This document shows positions 33,454-43,956 of a DNA stretch of 51,947 bases, piece by piece. The notes under the pieces were generated by a model, which was given only the letters and a program-made list of their open reading frames with translations, did not search any database and was not told the DNA's origin. The DNA lies in NCBI GenBank assembly GCA_013043165.1, contig JABDOQ010000108.1, positions 1 through 51,947 of the forward strand. The letters run 5' to 3'. This DNA is from Woeseiaceae bacterium (lineage in GTDB: Bacteria; Pseudomonadota; Gammaproteobacteria; Steroidobacterales; Woeseiaceae). Every line of letters begins with the position of its first letter. Position 1 is the stretch's first letter. Position numbers and translations under genes: made by a program.

Positions 33454-33951
33454 ATGAAAACAGACGCTGTTGACGATATCCTCGGGCAGTGGTCCGAGGA
33501 GCGCCCGGAGCTCGATACGGCCAGTCTGGGGGTCGTGATCCGGGTAATGTCGCTGTATCGGGCCTTCGTCCGGCAGGCGGCCGAAGCCCTGGAGCCGCTC
33601 GGCCTGGAGCTGTTCGAGTATGACGTGCTTTCTGCGCTGCGGCGCCAGGGAAAGCCCTACGCATTACCCGCAACAGGGCTCGCGACTGCTACCGGACTCA
33701 GCAGCGGGGCCATGACCAACCGTGTCGACAGGCTCGAGGAACGCGGTCTGGTACGCCGGCGCAGGGACAGGGAAGACCGGCGAGGCGTTGTCGTCTCGCT
33801 AACAGCCGGCGGACGACGCGCGATCGACAAAGCGATTCAGCTCCGCCTGGACGCTGCGGATGAGAGTCTGCGCAGCGTCAGCTGCAAAGAACGCAGGCAA
33901 CTCGCCGCCCTGTTGCGCAAGGTATGGCTGGCGGGCGAAGAGCGTCGATAG
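33454..33951 (+). CDS. MarR-family transcriptional regulator
   Basis: The 165-aa protein has the winged helix of MarR: FEYDVLSALRRQGKPYAL, recognition helix LATATGLSSGAMTNRVDRLEE (split here over residues about 73-93) and the wing RRRRDREDRRGVVVSLTAGG. Dimerisation helices lie at both ends. AGGAGC stands seven bases before the ATG. It probably binds the palindrome at 33422-33433 and controls itself and the divergent small gene. Ligand unknown. It is convergent with tamB (23 bp). Confidence 0.92.
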   Translation: MKTDAVDDILGQWSEERPELDTASLGVVIRVMSLYRAFVRQAAEALEPLGLELFEYDVLSALRRQGKPYALPATGLATATGLSSGAMTNRVDRLEERGLVRRRRDREDRRGVVVSLTAGGRRAIDKAIQLRLDAADESLRSVSCKERRQLAALLRKVWLAGEERR

Positions 33952-33974
33952 CCTGCCTCTGGGCCACGCCAGCG

Positions 33975-36900
33975 TTACTGCTTCTTGACGCTGTAAACGA
34001 TGTCCAGCATTCGGGCCGTACCGGAGCGCGACTCGAGGATAATTCGATTGGTCAGCTGATAGCGCAGCAGCAGTGTGCCCAGGTTATCGACCATCCCATA
34101 CGCGTATTCGATCAGCAGGCGTTCGCCGATGCGTTTGCCGGCGACAAACTGCCTGTTCTCGGCGCCACCCTGAATACCGAGCGTTTCGAATCCGAGTTCG
34201 TTACGAATTACGGACGCGATGCTGCCGGCAGAGCTCAGGCCAAGGGCGAAAGCGGCCTGGTTCAACATGGCGCCCTCTGCTGAATCTGCACTGCCGAGCG
34301 GCCGCCCGGTCAACAGGTACGAAAGAGCCTCGGCATCACCCTTCGCAGGCTCGCTATATACCTGCGATCTCAACGCCGTGGGTGTCCCGGTCAGGTGTAT
34401 GCCGGCGACCGTACCGTCAGTAGCCTTTCGGGTCGCACGTATGTTGAGCGTCGGGTTTATCAACGGCCCGTTGAATATCAGTTCGCCGCTGTCGATCGCC
34501 AGGTTCTGGCCGTAAGCCTGGTAGCGGCCGCCGCGCAAAATGACGCGTCCAGAGCTCGCGTAGGGCGTATTGCTGCTTCCCGTAATGCGTACCGAACCTT
34601 CGAGGCCCGTGGTCAAGCCGAATCCCGACAGGATGACGGCGTTGCCGAGGACCGTCCGGACGTCGACATAAAGCACCCGTCGCTGCGCCGGCGCGGGTTC
34701 ATTTTCGCGATAAATGACGACGTCTGACGAAGGCCTTTCAGCCGTCTCAGGTATGCTCGGAATATTGATGTTTGCTCGCGGAATGCGGATTTCGCCGCTG
34801 ACCCGAATGGCGTTATCGTCGAACAGTACAGCGATGTCGGGCGACGCGGTGACCTGCCAGTCGGGCAGCTGGATCATCGTGAAATTTTCGCCATTGAGAG
34901 TCAACTCGGTACGAATGCCCGTCGTCGAGCTGAGCTCGGTTTCGCCGCGAATATCCAGGCGACCATCCCCCGAACGAGCGCTACCCTGGAGTGAGAGATG
35001 TGCGACATCCGGTTGCGTCAGTGTAACGTTGACATCGGTAACGGCGATGCCGGCTCGCCGTATGCCGAACGCACCGTCACTCAGTCCTATCTCTCCGACA
35101 ATTTTGGGTGCCGCGAGACTCCCGGCGACATCGACGCTGCCGGCGATCCTGCCGGACGGATTGCTGAGGTCAGGAACAAAGAACGACAGAACGCTCAGGT
35201 CAGTGAACTCGAGGCTGCCCTGCCCGCGCAGCGGCGAATCCGGGTCAAACAAGTCAATGATCTCAACAGTGCTTCGGATGTGGTCGGTTTGATTGGTCAG
35301 GCGAAACTCGAGGTCGCCTTTGAGGTGGTTGTCGATGACAGAAGCTTCGGCAAAGGCGCGATCGAAGCTTGCCGCCAGCTCGTCCCCTTCGAAAATAGCT
35401 TTCAAATCGAGATTCTGTATGTCGAGAGCCGCGTCGGCCGTCAGGCGTTGGTTCACATACTCACCTTTGGCGTGTGCCTCGATGGTTCCCTCGACGGTCG
35501 TTCCTTCGGGCAGGCGGACGGCAAAAGCGGCGAGCGGCAGCTCTTTGACAGATGCGTCGAATCGCAGTGGCCCGGAGAAATCATAGTCAAGCATGCTGCA
35601 TGCGACTCCGGCAGTGGTGCTCGTACTCAGGCAGGTCCTACCCAGCTTGAACTCTGATTGCGACAATGAAAAATCCGCCGCTTCCTGCAGCGTCCATTCT
35701 CCCAGCCGTTCACCACCGAGGCTGAGCTTTTCGACAGCTCCGGACCAGAGTTTATCGGCGAAGCCGCCCTCGAGCCGGACTTCGGCCCTGCCTTGCTCGA
35801 CCGACAGATCTGCCCGGAGCGAATGCGATTGTGCGGTCCCGGATGCATTCAGGCGCACGCTTGCGAGCACCAGGTCACCGATACGTGCATCTGTCAGCTG
35901 CAGCGCGACATCGCCACGCGCCGTTGCCGGTACCTTGAAATCGGCCGCGAGAACATCGACGAAGTAGTCTTTCCAGGCAAGGCCTTTTCCGTTCAGGTTA
36001 CCGGCTGCTTCCAGGGTCTTGAAGTTCGTTTTGAGCCGAATATCGCCCTGCAGCAGTCCGGTCGCACCGATGCCGAGCTGACTGAGATCGGAAAAACGCA
36101 GCGCCGCGTTGACCTGGAGTCGTTGTCCGTACGAGCCGTCCAGATTAATCTGGTTGTCGCCAACGCGTACCGCGCCACCAGTGATCTGCAGCTGTTCTTT
36201 GGCGTAGGACACGGCCCCGGAACCATTGACGGGATAGCCGTTCAGATCACCGCCGATGTCGTCGATCTGTACATCGAGAACGGGCTGTTGATCGATGATG
36301 CGCCCGGCAGATTTTCCGGAGACCTGGAGTCTTCCGTTCAAGCGCGGGTCGGCAGCGGCGGGATCCAGTTCGGAAGCCTCGAAGTCGAACTTCCAGGCGA
36401 GTGCCGGCGAAGACATAATCTCACCGTTCGCGAGCAGCTGTCCCCACTCATTCGAAATTGACAGCGCTTCGAAAATTATGCGCTCAGCGTCACGTGTGCC
36501 GCGGGTGCTAACAGCAACAGCAGGTATGTCGCCCGAAAGTACCGTCGTGTTGCCGTCAAACGCCAGCGTGGCCGCGGTGCCCGAAATACGCAATGCGCCA
36601 TCCGTTATATCGATCGCGCGGGCATCGCCGGATTCGAGATGCACGAGCTGCCAGCTATTGTCGAGGTCGACGACAACGTCGTCGTCAACAAGCGCCAAAG
36701 TGCCTCGTGTGGCAATGTCATAAGGTGCGTCGAGATCATGCTCGACGACGTACCGGGAGGCATTTCCGTGCAACCGCAGCAAGCCGGACAACGGCGGCTG
36801 ATCTTCGAGCCGAAGCTCCCATGCGGCGGTGGCACGGGCCGGGTAGTCGCCAGTCAGGGCGGCGTTTCCTGAAAGGCTGATATCCGCGAGCGTACTCTGG

Positions 36901-37415
36901 ATCTCGAGGCGGTCTACTTGCAGGGCCGATCCTGACAGTTGACCGGCGAGCCAGGCTTCTTCGATATCGAATTCGCTGCCACCTGCCACGATATGTATTT
37001 TCTGCATCGAAGCCGTGTCGATGCGCAGAGTGATAGGCAGGTTGAGCGAAAAGTCTCCGCCGTCGGTGTCATCGCGTGCAGCCTCGCCAACCAGCACATC
37101 GACATCGCGTATAACGAGATTTTTGATGCGCACCTGTCGTCTGAGCAGCGGCCAAAGGTCGACCTGCGTATCGAGCTGATTTACGGACACCCTCACGTTC
37201 TCGTCGATCCAGCTAATGTCGCGAAAATCGACGCCCTTCAACAAGGTGCCATCGACCTCTGCTACTTGCAGCGCCGGCGGCAGCAGTGGGGACACCCGCG
37301 CCAGCAGCCAGCGGGTACCGCTGGTCGTCGCGAGTAGCCAGAACGCCGCGGTAACGACAAGCAGCAGAATTGCAGCGACTATGCCGCCCGACCAACGCCA
37401 TGCTCGGCGTTTCAC
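33975..37415 (-). CDS. tamB: Translocation and assembly module inner-membrane component TamB
   Basis: The best start is the GTG at 37415, which overlaps the tamA stop as GTGA (1146 aa); a longer frame to 37514 lies inside tamA. An N-terminal signal-anchor (IVAAILLLVVTAAFWLLA) precedes a very long beta-rich AsmA-like/lipid-groove stretch. The C-terminal DUF490/TamB domain is clear (SGRVILRGGRYQAYGQNLAI; GIHLTGTPTALRSQVYS; ALSYLLTGRPLG; end IVYSVKKQ). It spans the periplasm, moves phospholipids toward the outer membrane and helps insert some outer-membrane proteins with TamA. Confidence 0.94.
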   Translation of the reverse strand: MKRRAWRWSGGIVAAILLLVVTAAFWLLATTSGTRWLLARVSPLLPPALQVAEVDGTLLKGVDFRDISWIDENVRVSVNQLDTQVDLWPLLRRQVRIKNLVIRDVDVLVGEAARDDTDGGDFSLNLPITLRIDTASMQKIHIVAGGSEFDIEEAWLAGQLSGSALQVDRLEIQSTLADISLSGNAALTGDYPARATAAWELRLEDQPPLSGLLRLHGNASRYVVEHDLDAPYDIATRGTLALVDDDVVVDLDNSWQLVHLESGDARAIDITDGALRISGTAATLAFDGNTTVLSGDIPAVAVSTRGTRDAERIIFEALSISNEWGQLLANGEIMSSPALAWKFDFEASELDPAAADPRLNGRLQVSGKSAGRIIDQQPVLDVQIDDIGGDLNGYPVNGSGAVSYAKEQLQITGGAVRVGDNQINLDGSYGQRLQVNAALRFSDLSQLGIGATGLLQGDIRLKTNFKTLEAAGNLNGKGLAWKDYFVDVLAADFKVPATARGDVALQLTDARIGDLVLASVRLNASGTAQSHSLRADLSVEQGRAEVRLEGGFADKLWSGAVEKLSLGGERLGEWTLQEAADFSLSQSEFKLGRTCLSTSTTAGVACSMLDYDFSGPLRFDASVKELPLAAFAVRLPEGTTVEGTIEAHAKGEYVNQRLTADAALDIQNLDLKAIFEGDELAASFDRAFAEASVIDNHLKGDLEFRLTNQTDHIRSTVEIIDLFDPDSPLRGQGSLEFTDLSVLSFFVPDLSNPSGRIAGSVDVAGSLAAPKIVGEIGLSDGAFGIRRAGIAVTDVNVTLTQPDVAHLSLQGSARSGDGRLDIRGETELSSTTGIRTELTLNGENFTMIQLPDWQVTASPDIAVLFDDNAIRVSGEIRIPRANINIPSIPETAERPSSDVVIYRENEPAPAQRRVLYVDVRTVLGNAVILSGFGLTTGLEGSVRITGSSNTPYASSGRVILRGGRYQAYGQNLAIDSGELIFNGPLINPTLNIRATRKATDGTVAGIHLTGTPTALRSQVYSEPAKGDAEALSYLLTGRPLGSADSAEGAMLNQAAFALGLSSAGSIASVIRNELGFETLGIQGGAENRQFVAGKRIGERLLIEYAYGMVDNLGTLLLRYQLTNRIILESRSGTARMLDIVYSVKKQ

Positions 37416-39157
37416 AGGTCTGCCCCGAGGCGAATGTGCACGCGCACGCTGCGGTCGGACTTGTTGAGCGGATGTGCCAGGTAGAAACGCAGTGGTCCCA
37501 CGGGCGACTGCCATTTCAGGCCCAGTCCCGCACCGATTGCCGGATCAACATCGAAGCCGTCGAAAGCATTGCCGGCATCCACGAAAACGGCGCCGTAGAA
37601 ATTGCCACGCATGTGACGCTCGTATTCGACGCTTGCGACCAGCAGGTGGCTGCCGCCGACAACGTTGCCGAGTTCGTCTGTCGGCCCAAGCGTGTCGTAG
37701 CCAAAACCGCGAACCGACTCGTCGCCGCCCGCGAAGAATCGCACGGACGGCGGCAATTCGAACAACTCTGACTTGGCCGTGAAACCGAGCGTCGCCCGAG
37801 CCAGCAAGCGGCTGTCGTCCGTGATACTGCGCACCAGGCGCAAACTCGTGGTCGCCTGCAGGAACGAGGTATCGGATCCGAGGAACTGGCCGGTGCCACG
37901 AAGCTCGAAGGTCAAACGGCGGCCCCGAGTCGGAAATACGTCGCGATCCGCGCGCTTGTGGTCGTACGCGATTCCGGGCAATACCAGCCGGGAGCTGCTC
38001 GACTCCAGCCCGACGTCATATTGGTCATAGCTCAGGTCGACGGATAGCGTACGGATCCAGTTGCTGCGGACTTTCTTTGTGCGCCGGACGCCGACGCGCA
38101 CCGTGTCGCTGTTAAACGTATCCGTGTCTTCATTCGTCAGCGCGCTCGAATAGCTCAACCACTCGCTGCGTGGATCCGTCAGCGGTTTCCGGTACTCCGC
38201 AGCGATTCCTTGTATTACAGGAGACAGGCCGATATCGGTTTTGAAACGATTACCGTGTTTATTGACACGCCGATTGTAGTAACCCGCTCGCGCCCTGGGT
38301 CCCGTGTCCGTCGAGAAACCGACGCCGAGAGTGTACTCAATGCGATCGGCCGGCTCGAGCAAGATACGAACCGGAATCTGGCCTTCGTCAGCCAGCTCAT
38401 AATCGGGCAGCAGCTCGATTCGTCCAAAATAGCCACTGACCGATAGATCGCTGTAGGCCTTGGTGAGCAGCCGGTTATCGTATGGCATGCCCGTCTCAAA
38501 CTCGAGATACGCGCTGATCAGGCTGGCATCGAGAAAATCCTGTTGTTGCGTAATCTCGCCGAAGTTGTACCTGGGGCCGCTCTCGAAATCCAAGGTAACG
38601 TCAGCCGCTCTTTCTGCCGGCCAGACCTCGATCTCGTTTTGCAGGAAATTTGAGTCGATGTAGCCACGCTCTGCCGCGCGTATCTGCAGTGACTCCTTTA
38701 ATGTCTCGTAGTCGGAATGACGCAGTTGCGCGCCCGCGACTAACGGCGTCGAAGAAACTATGTCAGCGAAATTTGAACTGTCATTTGCAGAAGTGCTCAG
38801 TGAGACGTCGACGTTTCGGAGAAGTACGGGCTCTCCGGGATCGATGTCGATCGTGGCGAGCCAGCATGTCTCGTTCTGTTCGAGCGTGGTCTCGACAACG
38901 GCGTCGTAGTATCCGAATGGCTCCAACGCACTGCGCACCTCCGACGCGACTGCGCGAAATCTCCGCCGAATCAGCCACGGCTCGGCATCGCAGGGCTCGC
39001 TGGCCAGGGATACGAAGCTGTAGACGTTACGCGCTAATTCATCGTTGACGCCGTCGACCCGCAGTTCGGCCCTGGGCTGCGAAGCGAATGCGAACAAAAG
39101 GAATGCGAAACAGCATAGCTGTCGAAGCAAAATCGGAATTCGAGACCAGAGTTGCAT
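37412..39157 (-). CDS. tamA: Translocation and assembly module outer-membrane protein TamA (Omp85)
   Basis: The 581-aa precursor has a signal peptide ending near FASQPRA, about three POTRA domains (residues about 35-265) and a 16-strand Omp85 barrel. Barrel features are TLGVGFSTDTGPRARAGYYN, the VFPTRGRRLTFELRG segment, and the conserved loop-6-type RFFAGGDESVRGFGYDTLGP. It works with TamB, whose gene overlaps downstream. It follows a CNNM-type gene by 35 bp in the long minus-strand gene string. Confidence 0.95.
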   Translation of the reverse strand: MQLWSRIPILLRQLCCFAFLLFAFASQPRAELRVDGVNDELARNVYSFVSLASEPCDAEPWLIRRRFRAVASEVRSALEPFGYYDAVVETTLEQNETCWLATIDIDPGEPVLLRNVDVSLSTSANDSSNFADIVSSTPLVAGAQLRHSDYETLKESLQIRAAERGYIDSNFLQNEIEVWPAERAADVTLDFESGPRYNFGEITQQQDFLDASLISAYLEFETGMPYDNRLLTKAYSDLSVSGYFGRIELLPDYELADEGQIPVRILLEPADRIEYTLGVGFSTDTGPRARAGYYNRRVNKHGNRFKTDIGLSPVIQGIAAEYRKPLTDPRSEWLSYSSALTNEDTDTFNSDTVRVGVRRTKKVRSNWIRTLSVDLSYDQYDVGLESSSSRLVLPGIAYDHKRADRDVFPTRGRRLTFELRGTGQFLGSDTSFLQATTSLRLVRSITDDSRLLARATLGFTAKSELFELPPSVRFFAGGDESVRGFGYDTLGPTDELGNVVGGSHLLVASVEYERHMRGNFYGAVFVDAGNAFDGFDVDPAIGAGLGLKWQSPVGPLRFYLAHPLNKSDRSVRVHIRLGADL

Positions 39158-39192
39158 TGGCGGCTTTCTTGACGGGCAAATTACTGCGCTCG

Positions 39193-40542
39193 TCAGTTAT
39201 TGTCGCCGTCAACCGGGACGGTATCCCGATTCTTCTTGATCTTTTTCGAAGGAGAAATCATAACAGTATGGACCTGCCGCCCGTCCATTCGTGCCACATA
39301 AAAGTCATAGCCGGAATCGGCAAACCTGTCATTTTCCCTTGGTAGCCGTCCGAGACGTTGCATAACAAAGCCTCCCAGCGTCGTGATGTGAGGATTTTGT
39401 TCGAAGCCGCCTCCGACAACCTCCTCCAGCATCAGCATAGGTAGCTGGCCGCTCGCCCTCCAACCGGACTTGACGGCCTCAATAGGGGTTTCGATTTCTT
39501 CGTGATCCCACTCGTCCGCGATCTCGCCGACGATTTCCTCGAGCATGTCTTCGAGCGTAGCGAGGCCGATGTAGTTACCGTGCTCGTCGACCACAATCGC
39601 CATGTGAGTACGTTTGGCCCGCATGCGTTCAAGCAGCGAGGAAATCAGCAGCGAAGGCGGTACTATGACGGGTGGATGGAGTTTTTCGGCGAGCGACGCC
39701 CACACTTCGCTTTGTTGCTCGATGAGGGCCGATGTCATGTCCTTGGTTGCCAGGACGCCGACCACGTCACCAGTCTCGTTAAGCACGGGATAACGGCTGT
39801 GCATGGTCGTCACTAAAGTCTTCTTTTTTGCTTCGGCGTCAGATGACAGGCGCAGCTTGTCGACACTATTCCAGGGGATCATGACTTCGCGAACGGTCTG
39901 GTCGTCAAAGCGAAACGCTTTGCGGATGATCTCCGCCGTCTTCCCTTCCAGTTCGCCGTGAGCCTCGGACTCGTCAACGATCGCACTGATTTCTGCTTCC
40001 GAAATGACTTCGTGATGACTGCCGCCGCCGACGCCAAGCAAATTCAGAATCGCGGCGTTCGCTCTGTCCAGCAGCCAGTTCAGCGGAAAGACAAGTCGAT
40101 AGAACCAGTGCAAGGGATAGGCAAGTGCAAGCGTCACTGGCTTGGGTTCGCGAATCGCATAGGTCTTGGGTACCTGTTCACCAATGACGATATGCAGGGA
40201 CGAGAACAGCAGGAAGCCGACAATAAAAGATATCGTATGCAGTGCCTGACCGGTCACGCCGACTTTCGAGAGCAGTGGCTCGAGCATTGCAGCCACCGCC
40301 GGCTCACCGACCCAGCCCAGCCCCAGTGATGCCATGGTAATTCCCAGCTGGCAGGCCGCCAGGTACGCGTCAAGATTCTTGTGCATACGCACGCTGAGGG
40401 CTGCACTGCGACGCTCCGCTATGACGGCCTGGTCGAGCTGATAGCCACGCACTTTTACAAGGGCGAACTCAGCCGCGACGAAAAACGCATTGGCGGCCAG
40501 CAGGAAAATGACCGAGACGACTGAGTAACCCAGCGAACTCAT
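39193..40542 (-). CDS. CNNM/CorC-type protein (DUF21, CBS, CorC_HlyC domains)
   Basis: The ATG at 40542 has AGGGTGG five bases before it and is preferred over the GTG at 40551 (449 aa). Residues about 1-185 are the DUF21 membrane domain with four hydrophobic stretches (AANAFFVAAEFALVKVRGYQ; LGLGWVGEPAVA). A CBS pair follows (VREVMIPWNSVDKL; MAIVVDEHGNYIGLATLED), then the CorC_HlyC domain (TLGGFVMQRLGRLPREND). Such proteins are linked to Mg2+/Co2+ efflux or resistance; the old name haemolysin is misleading. It sits between mscS and tamA with short gaps. Confidence 0.93.
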   Translation of the reverse strand: MSSLGYSVVSVIFLLAANAFFVAAEFALVKVRGYQLDQAVIAERRSAALSVRMHKNLDAYLAACQLGITMASLGLGWVGEPAVAAMLEPLLSKVGVTGQALHTISFIVGFLLFSSLHIVIGEQVPKTYAIREPKPVTLALAYPLHWFYRLVFPLNWLLDRANAAILNLLGVGGGSHHEVISEAEISAIVDESEAHGELEGKTAEIIRKAFRFDDQTVREVMIPWNSVDKLRLSSDAEAKKKTLVTTMHSRYPVLNETGDVVGVLATKDMTSALIEQQSEVWASLAEKLHPPVIVPPSLLISSLLERMRAKRTHMAIVVDEHGNYIGLATLEDMLEEIVGEIADEWDHEEIETPIEAVKSGWRASGQLPMLMLEEVVGGGFEQNPHITTLGGFVMQRLGRLPRENDRFADSGYDFYVARMDGRQVHTVMISPSKKIKKNRDTVPVDGDNN

Positions 40543-40569
40543 CGCAGCCACCCTGTTGAAATATTGTTG

Positions 40570-41454
40570 CTATTCATCATCCGTATCCTTGTTAATCATG
40601 CGTATTTCCAGTGGACTGCTCGAGTCCAGGTGAACGTCACGCTGCGGAAACGCGATGACAATTCCGTTTTTTTCGAACAGTTCGCTTATCCGAAAGCGAA
40701 TTGAACTGCGGATCTCCCTGAGAAACTTCTCTCCGCCGGCGTCGCACCAGAAATACGCGTCAAAAGCGAGCGCGTTATCGCCGAAATCGTCGAATACGAC
40801 ACTGGGCGCCGGCTTTTCCTTGACTTCGCTTTGCTCTTTGACGGCCTGGAGAATCAGGTCCGCGACCAACCGTACCGGCGACCCGTAAGCAACGCCGACA
40901 CGAACTATCGTTCGAATTTCCAGGTCGACCAATGTCCAGTTGACGACTGTGCGCTCAAGCAGCAGGCTGTTGGGCACCAGGAGATGTACACCGTCTGTTC
41001 TGCGGATTCGAGTAGAACGATTGCCGATGTGTTCGATAACCCCCTGGGCACCATCAATCTCGATGAAATCGCCAATGCGAATCGGGCGCTCAACCATCAG
41101 TATCCAGCCACTGATGAAGTTGTTGATAATGTTCTGGGCGCCAAAACCGACGCCGATCGCCAATGCGCCGGTCGCAAATGCAAATGCCGTTAGCGGTATG
41201 CCGAGCAGGCCGAGCGCCGTTATGACGACAAGTATCAGGATCACAAAAAACGTGATTCTCTTGAGTACATAGATGACGTCGGGTCGCAGTTTCGTCCCCG
41301 CCAGGCGTTTGCCGAGGAGGTAACCCACCAGGCGACTGCCAAGGTAGCCGAAGAGCAAGAGCAGGAAGACCCCGGTGATCTGCCCAAACGTAATGACTTT
41401 GCCACCCGGCGCCGTGAACAGCGCCGCATCCATGAGGGATTTGAGTTCGTCCAA
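40570..41454 (-). CDS. MscS-family mechanosensitive channel
   Basis: The 294-aa channel begins at a TTG with AAGGA six bases upstream. Three membrane helices are followed by the pore region (AFATGALAIGVGFGAQNIINN; FISGWILMVERPIRIGDFIEI), matching canonical MscS closely. The C-terminal alpha/beta domain ends IAFPQRDVHLDSS. Gap to rimK is 28 bp and to the CNNM gene 18 bp, so it belongs to the long operon-like string. It protects against hypo-osmotic shock. It differs from the coiled-coil paralogue at 23229-24269. Confidence 0.94.
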   Translation of the reverse strand: MDELKSLMDAALFTAPGGKVITFGQITGVFLLLLFGYLGSRLVGYLLGKRLAGTKLRPDVIYVLKRITFFVILILVVITALGLLGIPLTAFAFATGALAIGVGFGAQNIINNFISGWILMVERPIRIGDFIEIDGAQGVIEHIGNRSTRIRRTDGVHLLVPNSLLLERTVVNWTLVDLEIRTIVRVGVAYGSPVRLVADLILQAVKEQSEVKEKPAPSVVFDDFGDNALAFDAYFWCDAGGEKFLREIRSSIRFRISELFEKNGIVIAFPQRDVHLDSSSPLEIRMINKDTDDE

Positions 41455-41482
41455 CCTCGTTCCTTATCGTCCTGTTGCTGAG

Positions 41483-42388
41483 CTAACCCTTGCCACGCGT
41501 GCGAGTCTTGCCTTGCTTCGCGTTCTTTTCGATAAACTCGATGATCATGCCGGCCACATCTTTCTTGGTGGCCGTCTCGATACCTTCCAGGCCGGGGCTC
41601 GAATTTACTTCCATGACTACGGGGCCGTGATTGGAGCGCAACAGGTCAACGCCTGCGACATTCAGGCCCATTACTTTGGCCGAGCGCACTGCAGTCGAAC
41701 GTTCTTCCGGCGTAATCTTGATCAACTTGGCGCTGCCACCCCGATGCAGGTTGGATCGGAATTCACCCTCTTTGCCCTGCCGCAGCATGGAGGCGACGAC
41801 TTTATCGCCAACGACGAAACAACGAATGTCAGAGCCGCCCGCTTCCTTGATGAATTCCTGAACCATGAAGTTGGCTTTGAGACCGCTGAATGCTTCGATC
41901 ACGCTTTCGGCTGCTTTCTTCGTTTCGGCGAGAACTACGCCGACACCCTGTGTGCCTTCCAGCAGCTTTATGACTACGGGCGCGCCACCGACAAACTGCA
42001 GCAGGTCTTCCGTATCGTCGGGCGAATTGGCAAAACCCGTGACGGGAAGACCGATTCCCTTTCGTGACAGCAGCTGTACAGCCCGCAGCTTGTCGCGTGA
42101 CCGAGTGATTGCGACCGACTCGTTAACCGAATAGACGCCCATCATTTCAAACTGCCGCACTACCGCTGTGCCATAAAATGAGACCGAAGCGCCGATTCTC
42201 GGGATAATCGCGTCGATCCCGGTTATATTTTCGCCTTTAATGTGAATGCTCGGATTGTGGCTCGTGATATTCATGTAAGCACGCTTGTGATTGATCACCG
42301 GCATTTCATGGCCGCGTTCAACGCCGGCTTCCACCAGGCGTCGGGTGGAGTAAAGGTTCTTGTTAGTGGATAAAATTCCAATCTTCAT
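41483..42388 (-). CDS. rimK: RimK-type alpha-L-glutamate ligase
   Basis: The 301-aa ATP-grasp enzyme adds glutamate residues, classically to the C-terminus of ribosomal protein S6. RimK blocks are seen in order: [81 protein letters not shown] and [18 protein letters not shown] lies upstream of the ATG. Its neighbours are the AstE-like deacylase and RimB, matching the rimB-rimK association known from Pseudomonas. It is unrelated in substrate to the ATP-grasp set at 1-8694. Confidence 0.95.
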   Translation of the reverse strand: MKIGILSTNKNLYSTRRLVEAGVERGHEMPVINHKRAYMNITSHNPSIHIKGENITGIDAIIPRIGASVSFYGTAVVRQFEMMGVYSVNESVAITRSRDKLRAVQLLSRKGIGLPVTGFANSPDDTEDLLQFVGGAPVVIKLLEGTQGVGVVLAETKKAAESVIEAFSGLKANFMVQEFIKEAGGSDIRCFVVGDKVVASMLRQGKEGEFRSNLHRGGSAKLIKITPEERSTAVRSAKVMGLNVAGVDLLRSNHGPVVMEVNSSPGLEGIETATKKDVAGMIIEFIEKNAKQGKTRTRGKG

Positions 42389-42446
42389 TTATTAATCCTC
42401 GGTTGCGTAATACCAATTCTTGGCCGCTGTAATGTGCCATGCGTTT

Positions 42447-43472
42447 TTATGTAGGAGTGGGGTCGTCGTCATGGGTCGCTGCAAAATCCTCAACCAGGTT
42501 CGTCACTCGCGGAATGCTTTCAAAAGACCCCAGGTTGAATAAAGCGTCGCCTTCATGGGCGAGGGGCAAATTGTTCTGGCCGATAACAATTCCGTCGAAG
42601 GGTGCGAGCACATGCTCCTCTTCGTCACCCAGGGGGTCGCTGATCAATGCAAGATGCTGACCCTTTTTAACGCTTTTCCCGAGGGCAATTTTCGCCGAAA
42701 AAATACCGCTATCCGGCGCGCGAACCCAGCTCGTGGACCTGGCAATCACTGGCTTGACCAGCTTGGGGTTCTTGAGCCTGGGCAGCATACCGATCTGCCG
42801 CATTACGTTCAGTACACCGCGCAATCCTGCACGGATGCTGACTTCGTCGAAACGCAGCGCCTCGCCGGCCTCGTAAATAAGCACCGGCATGCCGCGGTCC
42901 GCTGCGCATCCTCTCAATGATCCATCACGTATATCTGAGTTGATAATCACCGGGACACCGAATGCCTTGGCGATTTCGAGCGTCTCTGGCTCGTCGAGAT
43001 TTGCGCGTATTTGCGGCAGGTTGGATCGATTGATTGCGCCAGTGTGCAGGTCGATACCGTAGTCGGCCTTGGAAACGATCTGTTTAATAAACAAATGCGC
43101 CAGGCGTGAAGCGATTGACCCTTTTGAGCTGCCCGGAAACGATCGGTTGAGATCGCGACGATCGGGCAGGTAGCGCGACTGATTCAGAAAACCGTGCACA
43201 TTTACGATCGGTACTACGAGCAACGTCCCGCGAATTGATCGCAGCGCTTTTCGCTTCAGCAGTCGGCGAATGATTTCGACGCCATTCAGTTCGTCGCCGT
43301 GAATAGCGGCCGACACGAATAGCACAGGTCCGGCTTTACGGCCGCAAATGACCTGTACCGGCATGCTGAGCGACGTCGACGTGTACAAATCCGCGACCGG
43401 CAGGTCGATATTCACGCGTGTGCCCGGCGTAACCGTTGTTCCACCGATTTCTATCGATTTGTTAGCGGCCAT
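42447..43472 (-). CDS. Succinylglutamate desuccinylase/aspartoacylase-family metallo-deacylase
   Basis: The 341-aa protein has the zinc carboxypeptidase-like motifs of the AstE/AspA family: [19 protein letters not shown] (His, Glu ligands), [15 protein letters not shown], and GIDLHTGA with the third ligand His. A C-terminal lipoyl-like beta domain follows ([29 protein letters not shown]). It should hydrolyse an N-acyl amino acid or an amide at a glutamate/aspartate. In this context it may act on RimK products or on their precursors; that is inference. It overlaps rimB by 11 bp. Confidence 0.9.
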   Translation of the reverse strand: MAANKSIEIGGTTVTPGTRVNIDLPVADLYTSTSLSMPVQVICGRKAGPVLFVSAAIHGDELNGVEIIRRLLKRKALRSIRGTLLVVPIVNVHGFLNQSRYLPDRRDLNRSFPGSSKGSIASRLAHLFIKQIVSKADYGIDLHTGAINRSNLPQIRANLDEPETLEIAKAFGVPVIINSDIRDGSLRGCAADRGMPVLIYEAGEALRFDEVSIRAGLRGVLNVMRQIGMLPRLKNPKLVKPVIARSTSWVRAPDSGIFSAKIALGKSVKKGQHLALISDPLGDEEEHVLAPFDGIVIGQNNLPLAHEGDALFNLGSFESIPRVTNLVEDFAATHDDDPTPT

Positions 43473-43956
43473 TTTTATTCAAATCCTTTAACTTTGTTTT
43501 TTTGCCGACAACGTACGATCTCGCGGGATTGACCTGCGCGCGCCCTTTCAGCGCCGTTCGGCCGAGCAGCATCCGAAACAGCATATCGTCACGCGATGTC
43601 AGCGTGGCCTCTATGGGCCAGCGATATTCGCCGATTTGTAGTTCTGTGCGAATTACAAATCGTTCTTCCTTGTGCCCGCCGGAATCGGTCACGTTGCGCT
43701 TGTCGAGAATATCGGCCGTGCAGGTTACTACGGTCTCATTGTCCTTTTGCACAGGGTGCATCCTGAATTCGACGCGGTCACGCCCGTTCTCCGAATAGGG
43801 CCGCACCTCGAAGGCGTGCAGCGCCGACGTTCTTGCACCGGTATCAACTTTTGCCTTGATCCTCTTTATCCCCAGCTCCGGCAGGCTGACCCATTCACGC
43901 CAGCCGAACGTGAGCAATTTGTTGGATTTCTTCACGACCCGCCTCTGCTTATTCAA
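43462..43956 (-). CDS. rimB: Retropepsin-like aspartic protease RimB
   Basis: The 164-aa protein carries the retropepsin signature [13 protein letters not shown] (catalytic Asp in DTGA), plus [23 protein letters not shown], which is typical of the former DUF785/ATP-dependent zinc protease family. RimB proteins trim the poly-glutamate tail or the glutamylated end that RimK adds. It starts at a TTG that overlaps the porin-like stop (TTGA) and overlaps the deacylase start by 11 bp, so translation of the three is coupled. Confidence 0.9.
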   Translation of the reverse strand: MNKQRRVVKKSNKLLTFGWREWVSLPELGIKRIKAKVDTGARTSALHAFEVRPYSENGRDRVEFRMHPVQKDNETVVTCTADILDKRNVTDSGGHKEERFVIRTELQIGEYRWPIEATLTSRDDMLFRMLLGRTALKGRAQVNPARSYVVGKKTKLKDLNKNGR